A DNA stretch of 64,000 nucleotides. Source: Streptomyces chryseus (lineage in GTDB: Bacteria; Actinomycetota; Actinomycetes; Streptomycetales; Streptomycetaceae). The notes under the pieces are model-generated. The model saw only the letters and a program-made list of their open reading frames with translations. It was not told where the DNA came from and did not search any database. The stretch covers positions 1 to 64,000 of the forward strand of contig NZ_BMVO01000021.1 in assembly GCF_014650755.1 (NCBI RefSeq), in the 5' to 3' direction. The position numbers and the translations under genes were made by a program. Shown piece by piece: positions 26,283-35,326 of the stretch. How positions within the stretch are numbered: position 1 is the first letter of the stretch; each line of letters starts with the position of its first letter.

Positions 26283-27053
26283 GTGGCTGCCACACAGGTG
26301 CTCAAGTCGGAATGGACCAAGATCAAATCCGTGCAGTCCACGTTGTGGACACTCGGCCTTGCCGCAATCGTCACCATCGGCCTCGGCGTACTCATCAGTA
26401 TTCTTTCGAAGAACGAATTCGAGAAGATGGACGCCGAGGACAAGCTCGCCTTCGATCCTACGTTCGTGAGTTTCGCGGGCACGAGTCTTGGGCAGCTAGC
26501 AATGATCGTTTTCGGTGTGCTCGTCGTGTCGAACGAATACAGCACCGGAATGATCCGCATGTCGCTCGCGGCGGTCCCGCAGCGCGGCACCTTCCTGTTC
26601 AGCAAGATCACCGTCGCGGCGGGCCTCGCCCTGGCCGTCGGCATGATCACGAGTTTCGCCGCCTTCTTCCTCGGCCAGGCGATGCTCGGCGACCTCAGGG
26701 CGGACATCGGCGACCCGGGCGTCCTGCGCGCGGTGATCGGCGGTGGGCTCTACATGACCCTGATCGCGCTCTTCTCGATGGGCGTGGCCTCGATGCTGCG
26801 CAGTCAGGTGCTCGCCCTCGGCGTCCTGATGCCGTTCTTCTTCCTGCTCGCGCCGATCCTGGGCAACGTCTCCGCCACGAAGAAGGTCGGCCAGTACCTC
26901 CCCGACCAGGCCGGCAGCAAGATCATGCAGGTGGTGCCGCCGGTTGACGACAGTGCGCCGTACGGCCCGTGGGGCGGGCTGCTGATCATGGCCGCGTGGG
27001 TCCTCGCGGCTCTGGTGGGCGGATTCGTCCTGCTGAAGAAGCGGGACGCGTAG
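26283..27053 (+). CDS. ABC-2 type permease 1
   Basis: A 256-residue membrane protein with six predicted helices. It opens with the family block LKSEWTKIKSVQSTLWTLG and has the characteristic VVSNEYSTGMIRMSLAAVPQR loop. The first 260 bases are noticeably poorer in GC and use codons such as ATT, CTT, CTA and TTT rarely seen in the neighbours. It is coupled to ATPase 1. Confidence 0.88.
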   Translation: MAATQVLKSEWTKIKSVQSTLWTLGLAAIVTIGLGVLISILSKNEFEKMDAEDKLAFDPTFVSFAGTSLGQLAMIVFGVLVVSNEYSTGMIRMSLAAVPQRGTFLFSKITVAAGLALAVGMITSFAAFFLGQAMLGDLRADIGDPGVLRAVIGGGLYMTLIALFSMGVASMLRSQVLALGVLMPFFFLLAPILGNVSATKKVGQYLPDQAGSKIMQVVPPVDDSAPYGPWGGLLIMAAWVLAALVGGFVLLKKRDA

Positions 27054-27185
27054 CGGAGGCGCCATACGCCCCGTCCCGGCTTGGCGGGAACCGTCAGCCC
27101 ACGGTTATCCTCCTAACCCTTACGGGGGCGTTCGGCCAAGAGGTCACAGCCCCGACGACCCGACCTGGCGATGGGGCTGCACACC

Positions 27186-28442
27186 ATGATCGAGGCAGTC
27201 GGCCTGACGAAGCGCTACGGCGCCAAGACAGCCGTGTACAACCTTTCCTTCCAGGTGCGCCCGGGCACGGTGACGGGCTTCCTCGGCCCCAACGGCTCCG
27301 GCAAGTCCACGACGATGCGGATGATCCTCGGGCTCGACGAGCCCACCTCGGGCCATGTCACCATCGGCGGTCACCCCTTCCGCAAGCTCACCAACGCCCC
27401 CCGCCAGGTCGGCGCCCTGCTCGACGCCAAGGCCGTGCACGGCGGCCGCAGCGCGCGCAGCCACCTCATGTCGCTGGCGCAGCTCTCCGGCATCCCCGCC
27501 CAGCGGGTCGACGAGGTACTCGGTGTCGTCGGCCTCCAGGACGTCGCCAAGCGGCGCTCCAAGGGCTTCTCGCTCGGCATGGGGCAGCGCCTGGGCATCG
27601 CCGCCGCGCTCCTCGGCGACCCGCAGGTGCTGCTCTTCGACGAGCCGATCAACGGCCTCGACCCCGAGGGCATCCACTGGGTCCGCAATCTCATGAAGAC
27701 ACTGGCCGCCGAGGGCCGTACGGTCTTCGTCTCCTCGCACCTCATGAGTGAGATGGCGGTCACCGCCGACCACTTGATCGTGATCGGCCGGGGACAGCTG
27801 CTCGCCGACATGAGCGTCAAGGACTTCATCTCCGCGAACTCCGCGGACTTCGCCCGGGTGCGTACGCCGCAGACCGAGCCGCAGCAGCGCGAGAAGCTGT
27901 CGTCCGTGCTGACGGAGGCCGGTGGGCACGTCATGACCGAGCAGGACGGGGCGATGCGCGTCACGGGTCTGGCGCTGCCGCGCATCAGCGACCTCGCGCA
28001 CGAGGCCGACGTACGGCTGTGGGAGCTCTCGCCGCACCAGGCCTCGCTGGAGGAGGCGTACATGCGGATGACGCAGGGCGCTGTGGACTACCGCTCGACC
28101 GCCGACCAGCTGGCCGGCTTCCAGCAGCCGATGCAGCAGCCCGGCGGTTACGCCGAGCCCGCCGCGCCGCAGCAGGGCTGGTACGCCCCGCCGCCGCCCC
28201 AGCCGGGCGGGCAGCCGCCCTTCGCGGGCGCCCCGCTGCCGGGCGGCCCCGCGCCCGCCCCCGGCTACGCCGCCCCCGCGCAGGCCCCCGCGCCGGGCCA
28301 CAACCCCTACGCGGCGCCGGCCGCGCCGCCCGCGGCTCCTCCCGCGCCCGCCGCACCGCCCGCCGCCGCCCAGCCGCCCGCCGCGGCGCCGGCACCCGAC
28401 CTGACCAAGAGCGACAGTGACAGCCCCGAGGACGCCCGATGA
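27186..28442 (+). CDS. ABC-2 type transporter ATPase 2 with Pro/Ala/Gln-rich tail
   Basis: A 418-residue paralogue of ATPase 1: Walker A GPNGSGKST, the same variant signature FSLGMGQRLGIA, and Walker B LLFDEPINGLD. Long stretches are near identical to the first copy in protein and DNA. After residue 300 comes a low-complexity tail of about 100 residues rich in Pro, Ala, Gly and Gln, absent from usual family members. ATG 27186 is preferred to 27171 because it matches the start of paralogue 1. Its stop overlaps permease 2 (ATGA). Confidence 0.88.
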   Translation: MIEAVGLTKRYGAKTAVYNLSFQVRPGTVTGFLGPNGSGKSTTMRMILGLDEPTSGHVTIGGHPFRKLTNAPRQVGALLDAKAVHGGRSARSHLMSLAQLSGIPAQRVDEVLGVVGLQDVAKRRSKGFSLGMGQRLGIAAALLGDPQVLLFDEPINGLDPEGIHWVRNLMKTLAAEGRTVFVSSHLMSEMAVTADHLIVIGRGQLLADMSVKDFISANSADFARVRTPQTEPQQREKLSSVLTEAGGHVMTEQDGAMRVTGLALPRISDLAHEADVRLWELSPHQASLEEAYMRMTQGAVDYRSTADQLAGFQQPMQQPGGYAEPAAPQQGWYAPPPPQPGGQPPFAGAPLPGGPAPAPGYAAPAQAPAPGHNPYAAPAAPPAAPPAPAAPPAAAQPPAAAPAPDLTKSDSDSPEDAR

Positions 28443-29296
28443 CGACCCCGTACCAGCAGCAGGCCCCTCAGCAGGCCCCCCAGCCGTACGCACCGCAGGG
28501 TGTCGCGTCGTACGTCTCCCCCATCCCGGTGCGCAGGGCGACGCTCGGCGACGCGCTCGCCTCCGAGTGGACGAAGATCCGGTCGGTGCGCTCCACGATG
28601 TGGACCCTCGGCGTCATGATCGTCCTCGTGCTCGGCATCGGGCTGCTCTCGTCGGTGGCCGTCAGCTCGTCCGGCGCCGACCTCGGCGAGACCCCGGTCC
28701 TGAGCCTCGGCTTCTTCGGCGTGCTCCTCGGCGCGATCCCGGTGATCACGCTCGGCGTCATGACCGTCGCGTCGGAGTACGGCACGGGAATGATCCGTAC
28801 GACCCTCACGGCCTGCCCCAGCCGCTCGCGCGTGCTGACCGCCAAGGCGATCGTCTTCTTCGTCGTGGCCTTCGTCATCACGCTGGTGACCACCGCCCTC
28901 GTCGGACTGCTCCAGACGGCGATGCTCGACGGCGTCACGCCCACGGGTGAGGACTGGCTGCGCGCGACGCTCGGCGTCAGCCTCTACATCGCGACGCTCG
29001 GCCTGCTCTCGCTCGCCGTCGGCTCGCTCATCCGCCACTCGGCGGGCGCCATCACCATCATGATCGGTGTGGTGCTGCTGCCGCTGGTGCTGGCGATGTT
29101 CATGTTCTCCGAGACGCTGGCCGACCTCCAGCAGGCGCTCTTCGAGTACTCGATCCCCAACCAGCTCGGCGTCTTCTACGACGCCTCCGTCACCAGCTCC
29201 GGACCGTCCGGCTGGGACCCGCTGTGGATCCTGGCGGGCGTCACGGCCGCCGCCCTGGGCGGCGCCTTCCTCGCCCTGGAGAAGCGCGACGTGTGA
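28439..29296 (+). CDS. ABC-2 type permease 2
   Basis: A 285-residue permease with the same block as permease 1 (LASEWTKIRSVRSTMWTLG and VASEYGTGMIRTTLTACPSR). A Gln/Pro-rich N-terminal extension of about 30 residues seems to match the low-complexity tail of its ATPase. It has six predicted helices and is translationally coupled to ATPase 2. Confidence 0.88.
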   Translation: MTTPYQQQAPQQAPQPYAPQGVASYVSPIPVRRATLGDALASEWTKIRSVRSTMWTLGVMIVLVLGIGLLSSVAVSSSGADLGETPVLSLGFFGVLLGAIPVITLGVMTVASEYGTGMIRTTLTACPSRSRVLTAKAIVFFVVAFVITLVTTALVGLLQTAMLDGVTPTGEDWLRATLGVSLYIATLGLLSLAVGSLIRHSAGAITIMIGVVLLPLVLAMFMFSETLADLQQALFEYSIPNQLGVFYDASVTSSGPSGWDPLWILAGVTAAALGGAFLALEKRDV

Positions 29297-29330
29297 CCGC
29301 GCGGACCGGCCCGTCCCCGGGCGGCGCCGG

Positions 29331-29672
29331 TCAGTGGCGCGGAGCGTTGCGGGACCGCTGCACCTTCGTGGTGCGGCGGTCTCTCGCGTTCCAGCACGCC
29401 TTGTGCCAGTGCCTGCGGTCGTCGACACCGCCGTACTCCGGCCAGGCCACCAGGTGCGCGACCCCGGACGGGATCTCCTGGTCGCAGCCCGGGCAGCGGT
29501 ACCGCTTGCCCGCCGCGCTCGCACCGGCGACGTGGCGCACCGACCACTCCTCGCCCTGCCACGACTCGGTGCTCTGGAGCCCGAACCTGTCTCCGACCGC
29601 GCCGGTCGGTCGCTCGGCGGGACTCTCGCCGCCCTTGGGGCGGTTGCGACGCGGTGACACCTGAAACCTCAC
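29331..29672 (-). CDS. Small protein with a putative zinc-binding CxxC...HxHxxxC module
   Basis: A 113-residue protein starting GTG at 29672. The N-terminal third is basic and unstructured. The C-terminal half contains YRCPGCDQEIPSG and, about 25 residues later, RRHWHKACW, which together resemble a treble-clef zinc site of the LIM/HNH type. In streptomycetes such proteins are often labelled ATP/GTP-binding without support from a P-loop, and none is visible here. It converges with the permease gene. Function unknown; a nucleic-acid-binding role is a guess. Confidence 0.7.
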   Translation of the reverse strand: MRFQVSPRRNRPKGGESPAERPTGAVGDRFGLQSTESWQGEEWSVRHVAGASAAGKRYRCPGCDQEIPSGVAHLVAWPEYGGVDDRRHWHKACWNARDRRTTKVQRSRNAPRH

Positions 29673-29873
29673 GGGTCGGACGGCACTGGTTTCCCCCAGC
29701 CTAGGGCCATCCGGCAGGGGTACACGTATCGCAGCGCGCGCGGGAACGCCGCCCGCCCGGCGCGGCTTACCGGAAAATCGCAACAACTTCGCGCGTGGCC
29801 GTGCCTTTGGCACGTGTCAGACGTTGTTGCCAGTAAGGGGGATGCCGCGTCGGCCGCAAGGAGGCAATAGGCG

Positions 29874-30920
29874 ATGCGTGTCGGAACGTTTGTACTGGCG
29901 GCCCAATTCCCGGGTCAGGGCCAGGGGGAGGCGCTGCACCGGGCGGTGCGGTCGGCCGAGGTCGCCGAGGAAGCCGGGCTCGATTCCGTGTGGCTCGCGG
30001 AACACCACTTCGTACCGTACGGCGTGTGTCCCTCGGCGGTGACGCTCGCCGCGCTGCTGCTCGGGCGCACCCGTCGCATCCGCGTGGGCACGGCGGTCAG
30101 CGTCCTGCCGACCGCGCACCCGGTCGCCCTGGGCGAGCAGGCCGCGCTGCTGCACCTCACCTCCGGCGGGCGGTTCACGCTCGGCGTGGGGCGGGGAGGC
30201 CCGTGGGTCGACCTGGAGGTGTTCGGACAGGGTCTTTCGGCGTACGAGCACGGCTTCCCCGAGTCGCTGGATCTGCTGCTGCGCTGGCTGCGCGAACCGC
30301 GCGTCGAAGCGCGGGGCGAGCGGTTCGACTTCCGTGAGGTCGCCGTCGTACCGAGGCCGGACGAGCTGCTGCGCGCGGCGCCGGACGCGGGGGGACCGGG
30401 CGGCCCCGAGGTCGTGGTCGCCTGCACCTCTCCCAAGAGCGTGCGGCTGGCCGCCGAGCGCGGGCTGCCGATGCTGCTCGGCATGCACTGCGGCGACGAG
30501 GACAAGGCGGAGATGGTCGCGCTGTGGCGCAGGCTCGCGCTCGCCGCGGGACATGAGCCGGAAACGGTCGCCGCGGCGGGCCATGTGTCGGCCGGCGTGG
30601 CGCAGATCGCGGACAGCGCGGCCGACGCCACGGAGACGCTGACCAAGGCGATGCCGGGCTGGCTCAAGCAGGGTCTGGACGCCCATGTGACGGTCGACGG
30701 GCGTCACCGCGCGATGCGGGACCCCTTCGCCTACACGGAGATGCTGTGCTCGCTCCATCCCGTCGGCCCGCCGCGGCTGGCCGCCGACCGGCTGGCGGCC
30801 ACCGCGGAACGGACCGGGATCACGCGCTTCGCGCTGCTCGTCGAGGGGTCGGGCGACCTTGTGGCCACCGAGGAGAACGTACGGCTGCTGGGGTCCGACG
30901 TACTGCCCCTGCTGTCCTGA
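29874..30920 (+). CDS. LLM-class (luciferase-like) flavin-dependent oxidoreductase
   Basis: A 348-residue bacterial luciferase-fold monooxygenase. VWLAEHHFVPYG near 39-50, RIRVGTAVSVLPTAHPVALGEQAA near 69-92 and FTLGVGRGGPW near 100-110 are the flavin-binding barrel blocks. A well-placed AAGGAGG precedes ATG 29874. It reduces or oxygenates an unknown substrate with FMNH2 or F420H2; the sequence does not decide which. It is monocistronic and ends at a bidirectional hairpin. Confidence 0.85.
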   Translation: MRVGTFVLAAQFPGQGQGEALHRAVRSAEVAEEAGLDSVWLAEHHFVPYGVCPSAVTLAALLLGRTRRIRVGTAVSVLPTAHPVALGEQAALLHLTSGGRFTLGVGRGGPWVDLEVFGQGLSAYEHGFPESLDLLLRWLREPRVEARGERFDFREVAVVPRPDELLRAAPDAGGPGGPEVVVACTSPKSVRLAAERGLPMLLGMHCGDEDKAEMVALWRRLALAAGHEPETVAAAGHVSAGVAQIADSAADATETLTKAMPGWLKQGLDAHVTVDGRHRAMRDPFAYTEMLCSLHPVGPPRLAADRLAATAERTGITRFALLVEGSGDLVATEENVRLLGSDVLPLLS

Positions 30921-30937
30921 CACGGCGGTCCGGCACC

Positions 30938-30977
30938 GTCGCTCCGCATCAGTGTTGCAGGCACGATGCGGAGCGAC
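30938..30977. terminator. Bidirectional terminator between convergent genes
   Basis: A 13-bp perfect stem (GTCGCTCCGCATC and its complement) with a 14-nt loop lies between the LLM oxidoreductase stop and the SCO5389-family stop. Confidence 0.8.
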
Positions 30978-30989
30978 GACAGCACTGCC

Positions 30990-31382
30990 TCAGCAGTCCC
31001 GCAGCGTAGGCGACTGGTTGAGCAGCTGGCCCCGGATCGACGTGAAGCGACTGAGCCGCTCGTCCGACGAGGAGTCCACCGGGAACACCGCTACGCGGTG
31101 GCAGTTCTGGAATGCGAGACGTACGCCGAAGTGCCGCTGGAGCGCACCGCGAATCGCGTCACTCGCGAGTGCGCGCAGCAGCTGACCACGTGCCTGCTCG
31201 TCCGGCGGAGGCGTCTGGTTGTCGGCGAACTCGCCACCGTCGACCTTCAGCTGAGCCACCAGAGAGCTGATCATCTCCCATGCGTAAGGCAGGGAGGTCC
31301 GGACGCAGTCGACGAAGGCGGCTTCGTCGACATCGCCTCGCTCGGCCTGTTCCAACAGTGCCGGTGAGACGTCGAGCGACAT
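30990..31382 (-). CDS. SCO5389-family conserved protein
   Basis: A 130-residue soluble protein starting MSLDVSPALLEQAERGDVDE. It corresponds to a streptomycete family known only by the S. coelicolor locus name, with no assigned function. The sequence shows an alpha-helical acidic N-terminal half and a C-terminal half with VRLAFQNCHRVAVFPVDSSS. No signal peptide or membrane helix. It is divergent from nucS and sits in a conserved neighbourhood. Confidence 0.8.
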   Translation of the reverse strand: MSLDVSPALLEQAERGDVDEAAFVDCVRTSLPYAWEMISSLVAQLKVDGGEFADNQTPPPDEQARGQLLRALASDAIRGALQRHFGVRLAFQNCHRVAVFPVDSSSDERLSRFTSIRGQLLNQSPTLRDC

Positions 31383-31592
31383 GGGTTCTCCTCTCGCGAC
31401 CCCGGGACCGGGGTCTTACGGGCAGGGAAGACGGACGACGACGCAGAGTGCACGTACGACGACCTCCTGCATCCAAGTTAAGCGTGCGGTCCGGGCCGCA
31501 CCAGGAGATTGGGAACACAACCAGCCATCAACGAAGGGGGGCTTACTGGGCGAATCGCGTAGACCGATCGTCGTCGAGTAGCGTTGCGCCTC

Positions 31593-32264
31593 ATGCGTCT
31601 CGTCATTGCCCGCTGCTCCGTGGACTACGCGGGCCGGCTCACTGCCCACTTGCCCTCCGCTCCCCGTCTGATCCTGGTGAAGGCGGACGGCAGCGTCTCG
31701 ATCCACGCCGACGACCGGGCGTACAAACCGCTCAACTGGATGTCTCCGCCATGCACCCTCAAGGAGGGCGCGGGTGACGACGCCGGGACCTGGACGGTGA
31801 TCAACAAGGCGGGCGAGAAACTGATCATCACCATGGAGGAAGTCCTCCACGACTCGTCCCACGAGCTGGGCGTCGACCCGGGGCTCATCAAGGACGGCGT
31901 GGAAGCGCACCTCCAGGAACTGCTCGCCGACCGCATCGACACCCTCGGCGAGGGCTATTCGCTGATCCGCCGCGAATACCCCACGGCCATCGGGCCGGTG
32001 GACATCCTGTGCCGGGACGCGGACGGGGCGACGGTCGCGGTGGAGCTGAAGCGGCGCGGCGACATCGACGGCGTCGAGCAGCTCACCCGCTACCTGGAGC
32101 TGCTCAACCGCGACCCGCACCTCGCGCCGGTGAAGGGCATCTTCGCGGCGCAGGAGATCAAGCCGCAGGCGCGCGTCCTGGCGACGGACCGCGGGATCGG
32201 GTGCGTGGTCCTGGACTACAACGCGATGCGCGGCATCGAGGACGACAAGCTCCGCCTGTTCTGA
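31593..32264 (+). CDS. nucS: Endonuclease NucS, non-canonical mismatch repair
   Basis: A 223-residue protein with an N-terminal DNA-binding/dimerisation domain (about 1-110) and a C-terminal RecB-like nuclease. PVDILCRDADGATVAVELKRRG gives the D...E-x-K catalytic set (about 150-170), and QLTRYLELL the following QxxxY motif. In actinobacteria, which lack MutS/MutL, NucS cuts mismatched DNA and suppresses mutation. ATG 31593 matches the family start (MRLVIARCSVDY). Confidence 0.93.
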   Translation: MRLVIARCSVDYAGRLTAHLPSAPRLILVKADGSVSIHADDRAYKPLNWMSPPCTLKEGAGDDAGTWTVINKAGEKLIITMEEVLHDSSHELGVDPGLIKDGVEAHLQELLADRIDTLGEGYSLIRREYPTAIGPVDILCRDADGATVAVELKRRGDIDGVEQLTRYLELLNRDPHLAPVKGIFAAQEIKPQARVLATDRGIGCVVLDYNAMRGIEDDKLRLF

Positions 32265-32323
32265 GGGCCCGTCCGGCCGCTTGTACGGGCGAGGGGCGGC
32301 GCCCCCTGCCCGACGACGTCACC

Positions 32324-32368
32324 ACGCGTGGGGCGGGCGGGGGAAGTGCCCCTCCCGCCCCCACGCGT
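32324..32368. terminator. Terminator between convergent genes
   Basis: Long GC-rich arms (ACGCGTGGGGCGGG pairing with CCCGCCCCCACGCGT, one bulged C) form a stem of about 20 bp with a 5-nt loop, between nucS and the large NTPase gene. Confidence 0.8.
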
Positions 32369-32395
32369 CTCTCCGTGGCCCGGGTGCCGGGCGCG

Positions 32396-35089
32396 CTAGG
32401 ACGCGGCCGGGGCGCTGTTGCTCGGGCTGCCGGTGGTCGTGCCGTCCGTCGTGCCGCCGTCGGTGGTGCCGCCCTCCGCGCCGCCAGTGGTCTCACCAGT
32501 GGCGCCGCCGTCCGTGGAACCGCCGTCCGCCGTGCCGCCGTCCGCGGCGCCGCCGTCGGTCGTACCGCCGTCGGACGTCCCGCCGCCCGTGGTGGGAGCG
32601 CCGGTCGTCGGACCGCCCGTCGTGGGGCCGCCGGTCGTCGGACCGCCGGTGGTGGGGCCGCCCGTGGTCGGGCCACCGGTCGTCGGACCGCCCGTGGTCG
32701 GGCCACCGGTGGTGGGGCCGCCCGTGGTCGGACCGCCGGTCGTGGGACCGCCCGTGGTCGGGTCGTCGGAGTTCGGCGGCCTGCTGCCCGGCGACGAGTC
32801 GTCCTCGCTCGGCTTGCCGCTCTTCGACGGTTCGCCGGACGCCTTGCCGTCGCCGCTCTCGCCCGGCCGGGGCTGACCCGACGTACCGGGGCCGGTCGGC
32901 CGGCCCGGATCGCCCGGCCGCCGGGTCGAGCCGTCGGCCGGCTCGTCCGCGGTGAGCCCGTCGTCGATGTCGTCCTCGTTGGCCGACTGCTCGGACGTGA
33001 CCCTGTTCCGCGGCTCGTCGCTGTCCGAGGCCGCCCCGAGCGTCACCACGGTGCCCAGGACGGCGACGAGCAGCGCGCCCGCGCCCGCCGCGACCATGTT
33101 GCGCCGGGCGCCGCTCAGCAGCGCGGGGCGGCCCCCGCCGCCACCGGCCTCCGGCGAGCGGTGGGTGACCAACGTGCCGTCGTCCCCGGGCCGTTCGGAC
33201 CGGCCGGGCAGTGACAGGGGTACGACCGCCGCCGGGACGCCGCCGGGCGGCGACGCCGACTCCTCGTACCGCGCCGCCGGCACTTCCTCCCCGGCCGGCG
33301 TACGACCGCCGGGCACGAGCCCCGCCGCCGCCGGGAGGGAGCGGTCGGAGACCAGGGCCAGTGCTCGGCGTCCGGCGACCGTGCCGCTCTTGTCGGCCAC
33401 GGCGCCGCGCATCGCGACGGACGCCTCCAGCTCGGCCCGGGCCCGGTCCAGATGGCCCGTGCAGAGCGCCAGGACGCCCAACTCGTGGTGGAAGTACGCC
33501 TCTTCGGCGACCTCGCCCGCGATGCGCGCGGCTTCGAGTCCGGCCCGCAGCGCCCGCTCCCACGCGCCCCAGCTCAGCCCGGCCGCGAACGCGGGAGCCG
33601 CCGTACGGGCCAGCAGGACGGCCGCACTCGGGTGCCCCGCCTCGGAGCCGGGTACCAGCGGCGCCGACGCCGCGAGGATCGCGTCGGCCTCCGCGGCCGC
33701 CCGCTCCGGCGTGACCGAGGGGTGCCCGGCCCACCAGGCGTAGTGCTGGGCGGCGGTGTGCGCCCGCTCCGGCACGTCGTCCGCGAACCCGGCCGCCTCC
33801 AGCTGTACGGCCACGCCCGCGGCCAGCCGGAACCGCGCCCCGACCGGCGAGAGCAGGCCGCACCTCATCAGCTCGCCGAGCGCGGCGTCCGCGTGGGTGT
33901 CCCCCACGAGGGCCGGCAGGTGCGCCTGGTGGGGCACCTCACCGCCGAGCGCGATGGCGAAGCGCAGGGTGGCCCGGGCGGAGTCGCTCAGCCGTGACGC
34001 GAGCAGCGCGGCGGGCATCGCTCCCTCGGCGAGGGACGGCAGGGGTACGTCGTGGCCGTCCTCCGCGTCGAAGGGCGCGTCGACCGGCTGCTCGTTGAAG
34101 TACCCGTACGCCTCGAAGGCGGTGGGGTCGGCGCGCAGCTGGTCGCGCTGCCTCAGCAGCGCACCCGCCTGGGTGAAGCGCAGCGGCAGCCCCTCGGACT
34201 CGAACCAGAGGTCGCCGGCCCAGTTGGCCTCGTCGTCGGTGAGGGGGCGCTCGACGGCCCGCTCCAGGAGCTCCAGGCTGGCGCTGCGGCCGAGACCGCC
34301 GAGGGACACCTCCTCGACGTGGGACTCGGGCGAGGGGGTGGCGACGTCCGGTGTGGTGGCGAGCAGGAAGGCGCACTCGGGCGTGGCCTCCAGCAGCTCG
34401 CCCAGCGCCGCTCCGCCGAACTCCAGGTCGTCGAGGACGACGACGGCGCCGATCTCGTGGACCAGGCCGAGCAGGTCGGCCCGGTCCGGGCGGTGCAGCG
34501 GTGCGCTGTAGACGGCGGCGAACAGGTCGTGGAGCAGCTCGTCGGCCGTGCGGTGGGCGCCGCATAGCCGTACGACTCCGTCGGGCGCGAGGTCCGCGCA
34601 TTCGGCGGCGACGGCGTCGAGGAGCGCCGTACGGCCCGATCCGGAGGGGCCCGTCAATCGCACCGAGCGGCCGCGCGCGAGCAGCCGTACGAGCCTCTCG
34701 CGCTCCTCCTGACGCTCCAGGAGCGGCAGCTCGGGCGCGACGGGCCCGGGCGGGACGGGCGGCTTGGCCGCGCGCAGCAGCTCGGCGCGGTCGTCGGCGC
34801 TGTGCCTGACCGGCCGCGCGGGCCGCTCGCCGGGCGGGCAGACCTCGATCTCGCTGCCGTCGACGGGGTTGACGGTGAGCAGGAAGTCGCCCGCGACGAC
34901 CTGCACGGTGCGGGCGGGCGCCGACGAGCCGGGCCCGCCCGTCTTCCCGGCGGCGCTCGTTCCGCTCGGCGCGGAGGACGGTGTCAGCGCGTCCCGTGGT
35001 GGCCGGCGCGGGCCGTCACCGGTGTCGCTCTCGCCGAACGGGCCGTTGTCGTGGCCGTACTCTTCCGGTCCCCGGTTCATCGGGTCCAT
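32396..35089 (-). CDS. Single-pass membrane NTPase with external Thr/Gly/Pro repeat tail
   Basis: An 897-residue protein with four parts. An unstructured N-terminus (1-60) is followed by a short beta segment with VVAGDFLLTVNPVDGS. A STAND/AAA-like ATPase has Walker A GPSGSGRT (147-154) and Walker B VVVLDDLEF (about 217-224), continuing through winged-helix and helical-repeat-like regions to about 600. One transmembrane helix spans about 666-688. An extracytoplasmic tail of about 200 residues is made of about 12 PTTGG units and then xxDGG units. The architecture suggests a cytosolic sensor-switch tied to the cell surface. No kinase or regulator DNA-binding domain is obvious. Possibly cotranscribed with the STAS gene upstream. 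Confidence 0.75.
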   Translation of the reverse strand: MDPMNRGPEEYGHDNGPFGESDTGDGPRRPPRDALTPSSAPSGTSAAGKTGGPGSSAPARTVQVVAGDFLLTVNPVDGSEIEVCPPGERPARPVRHSADDRAELLRAAKPPVPPGPVAPELPLLERQEERERLVRLLARGRSVRLTGPSGSGRTALLDAVAAECADLAPDGVVRLCGAHRTADELLHDLFAAVYSAPLHRPDRADLLGLVHEIGAVVVLDDLEFGGAALGELLEATPECAFLLATTPDVATPSPESHVEEVSLGGLGRSASLELLERAVERPLTDDEANWAGDLWFESEGLPLRFTQAGALLRQRDQLRADPTAFEAYGYFNEQPVDAPFDAEDGHDVPLPSLAEGAMPAALLASRLSDSARATLRFAIALGGEVPHQAHLPALVGDTHADAALGELMRCGLLSPVGARFRLAAGVAVQLEAAGFADDVPERAHTAAQHYAWWAGHPSVTPERAAAEADAILAASAPLVPGSEAGHPSAAVLLARTAAPAFAAGLSWGAWERALRAGLEAARIAGEVAEEAYFHHELGVLALCTGHLDRARAELEASVAMRGAVADKSGTVAGRRALALVSDRSLPAAAGLVPGGRTPAGEEVPAARYEESASPPGGVPAAVVPLSLPGRSERPGDDGTLVTHRSPEAGGGGGRPALLSGARRNMVAAGAGALLVAVLGTVVTLGAASDSDEPRNRVTSEQSANEDDIDDGLTADEPADGSTRRPGDPGRPTGPGTSGQPRPGESGDGKASGEPSKSGKPSEDDSSPGSRPPNSDDPTTGGPTTGGPTTGGPTTGGPTTGGPTTGGPTTGGPTTGGPTTGGPTTGGPTTGAPTTGGGTSDGGTTDGGAADGGTADGGSTDGGATGETTGGAEGGTTDGGTTDGTTTGSPSNSAPAAS
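32584..32763 (-). repeat. About twelve 15-bp units encoding PTTGG
   Basis: Head-to-tail 15-bp units, GG(C/T/G)CC(C/G)ACCACGGG-like on the coding strand, give a PTTGG pentapeptide array. Variation is almost only at third positions. The period is in frame, so slippage would change tail length without a frameshift. Confidence 0.9.
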
Positions 35090-35326
35090 GGTCCCCCCAG
35101 ATGCGTCGCGTGCGGATGCCCCTCCCGGCCTTTCACACGCCCGCTGTCGCTTCTGGTCCGGTGCCCGCCGTACTCGGGTTCGTCAATCGGCAGGCGAGCC
35201 GAACCCTAGACCTTCGCACAGTATCGGGGAACACGAGGGGTGCCGCCCCGCCCGGGACGTCACAGTCTCGTGAGGATTGTGCGTCCACCGTACGGATCGC
35301 GCCGCTTCGCGCCGGCGCCGTGCCGC

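Noticed and set aside
32584..32763. CRISPR-like array
   Set aside because: Units are contiguous 15-bp repeats with no spacers and lie in frame inside a coding region.
32009..33214. Plus-strand frame running through the nucS end and the PTTGG repeat
   Set aside because: It overlaps nucS out of frame, and its Arg/Ala repeats are the complement of the PTTGG array.
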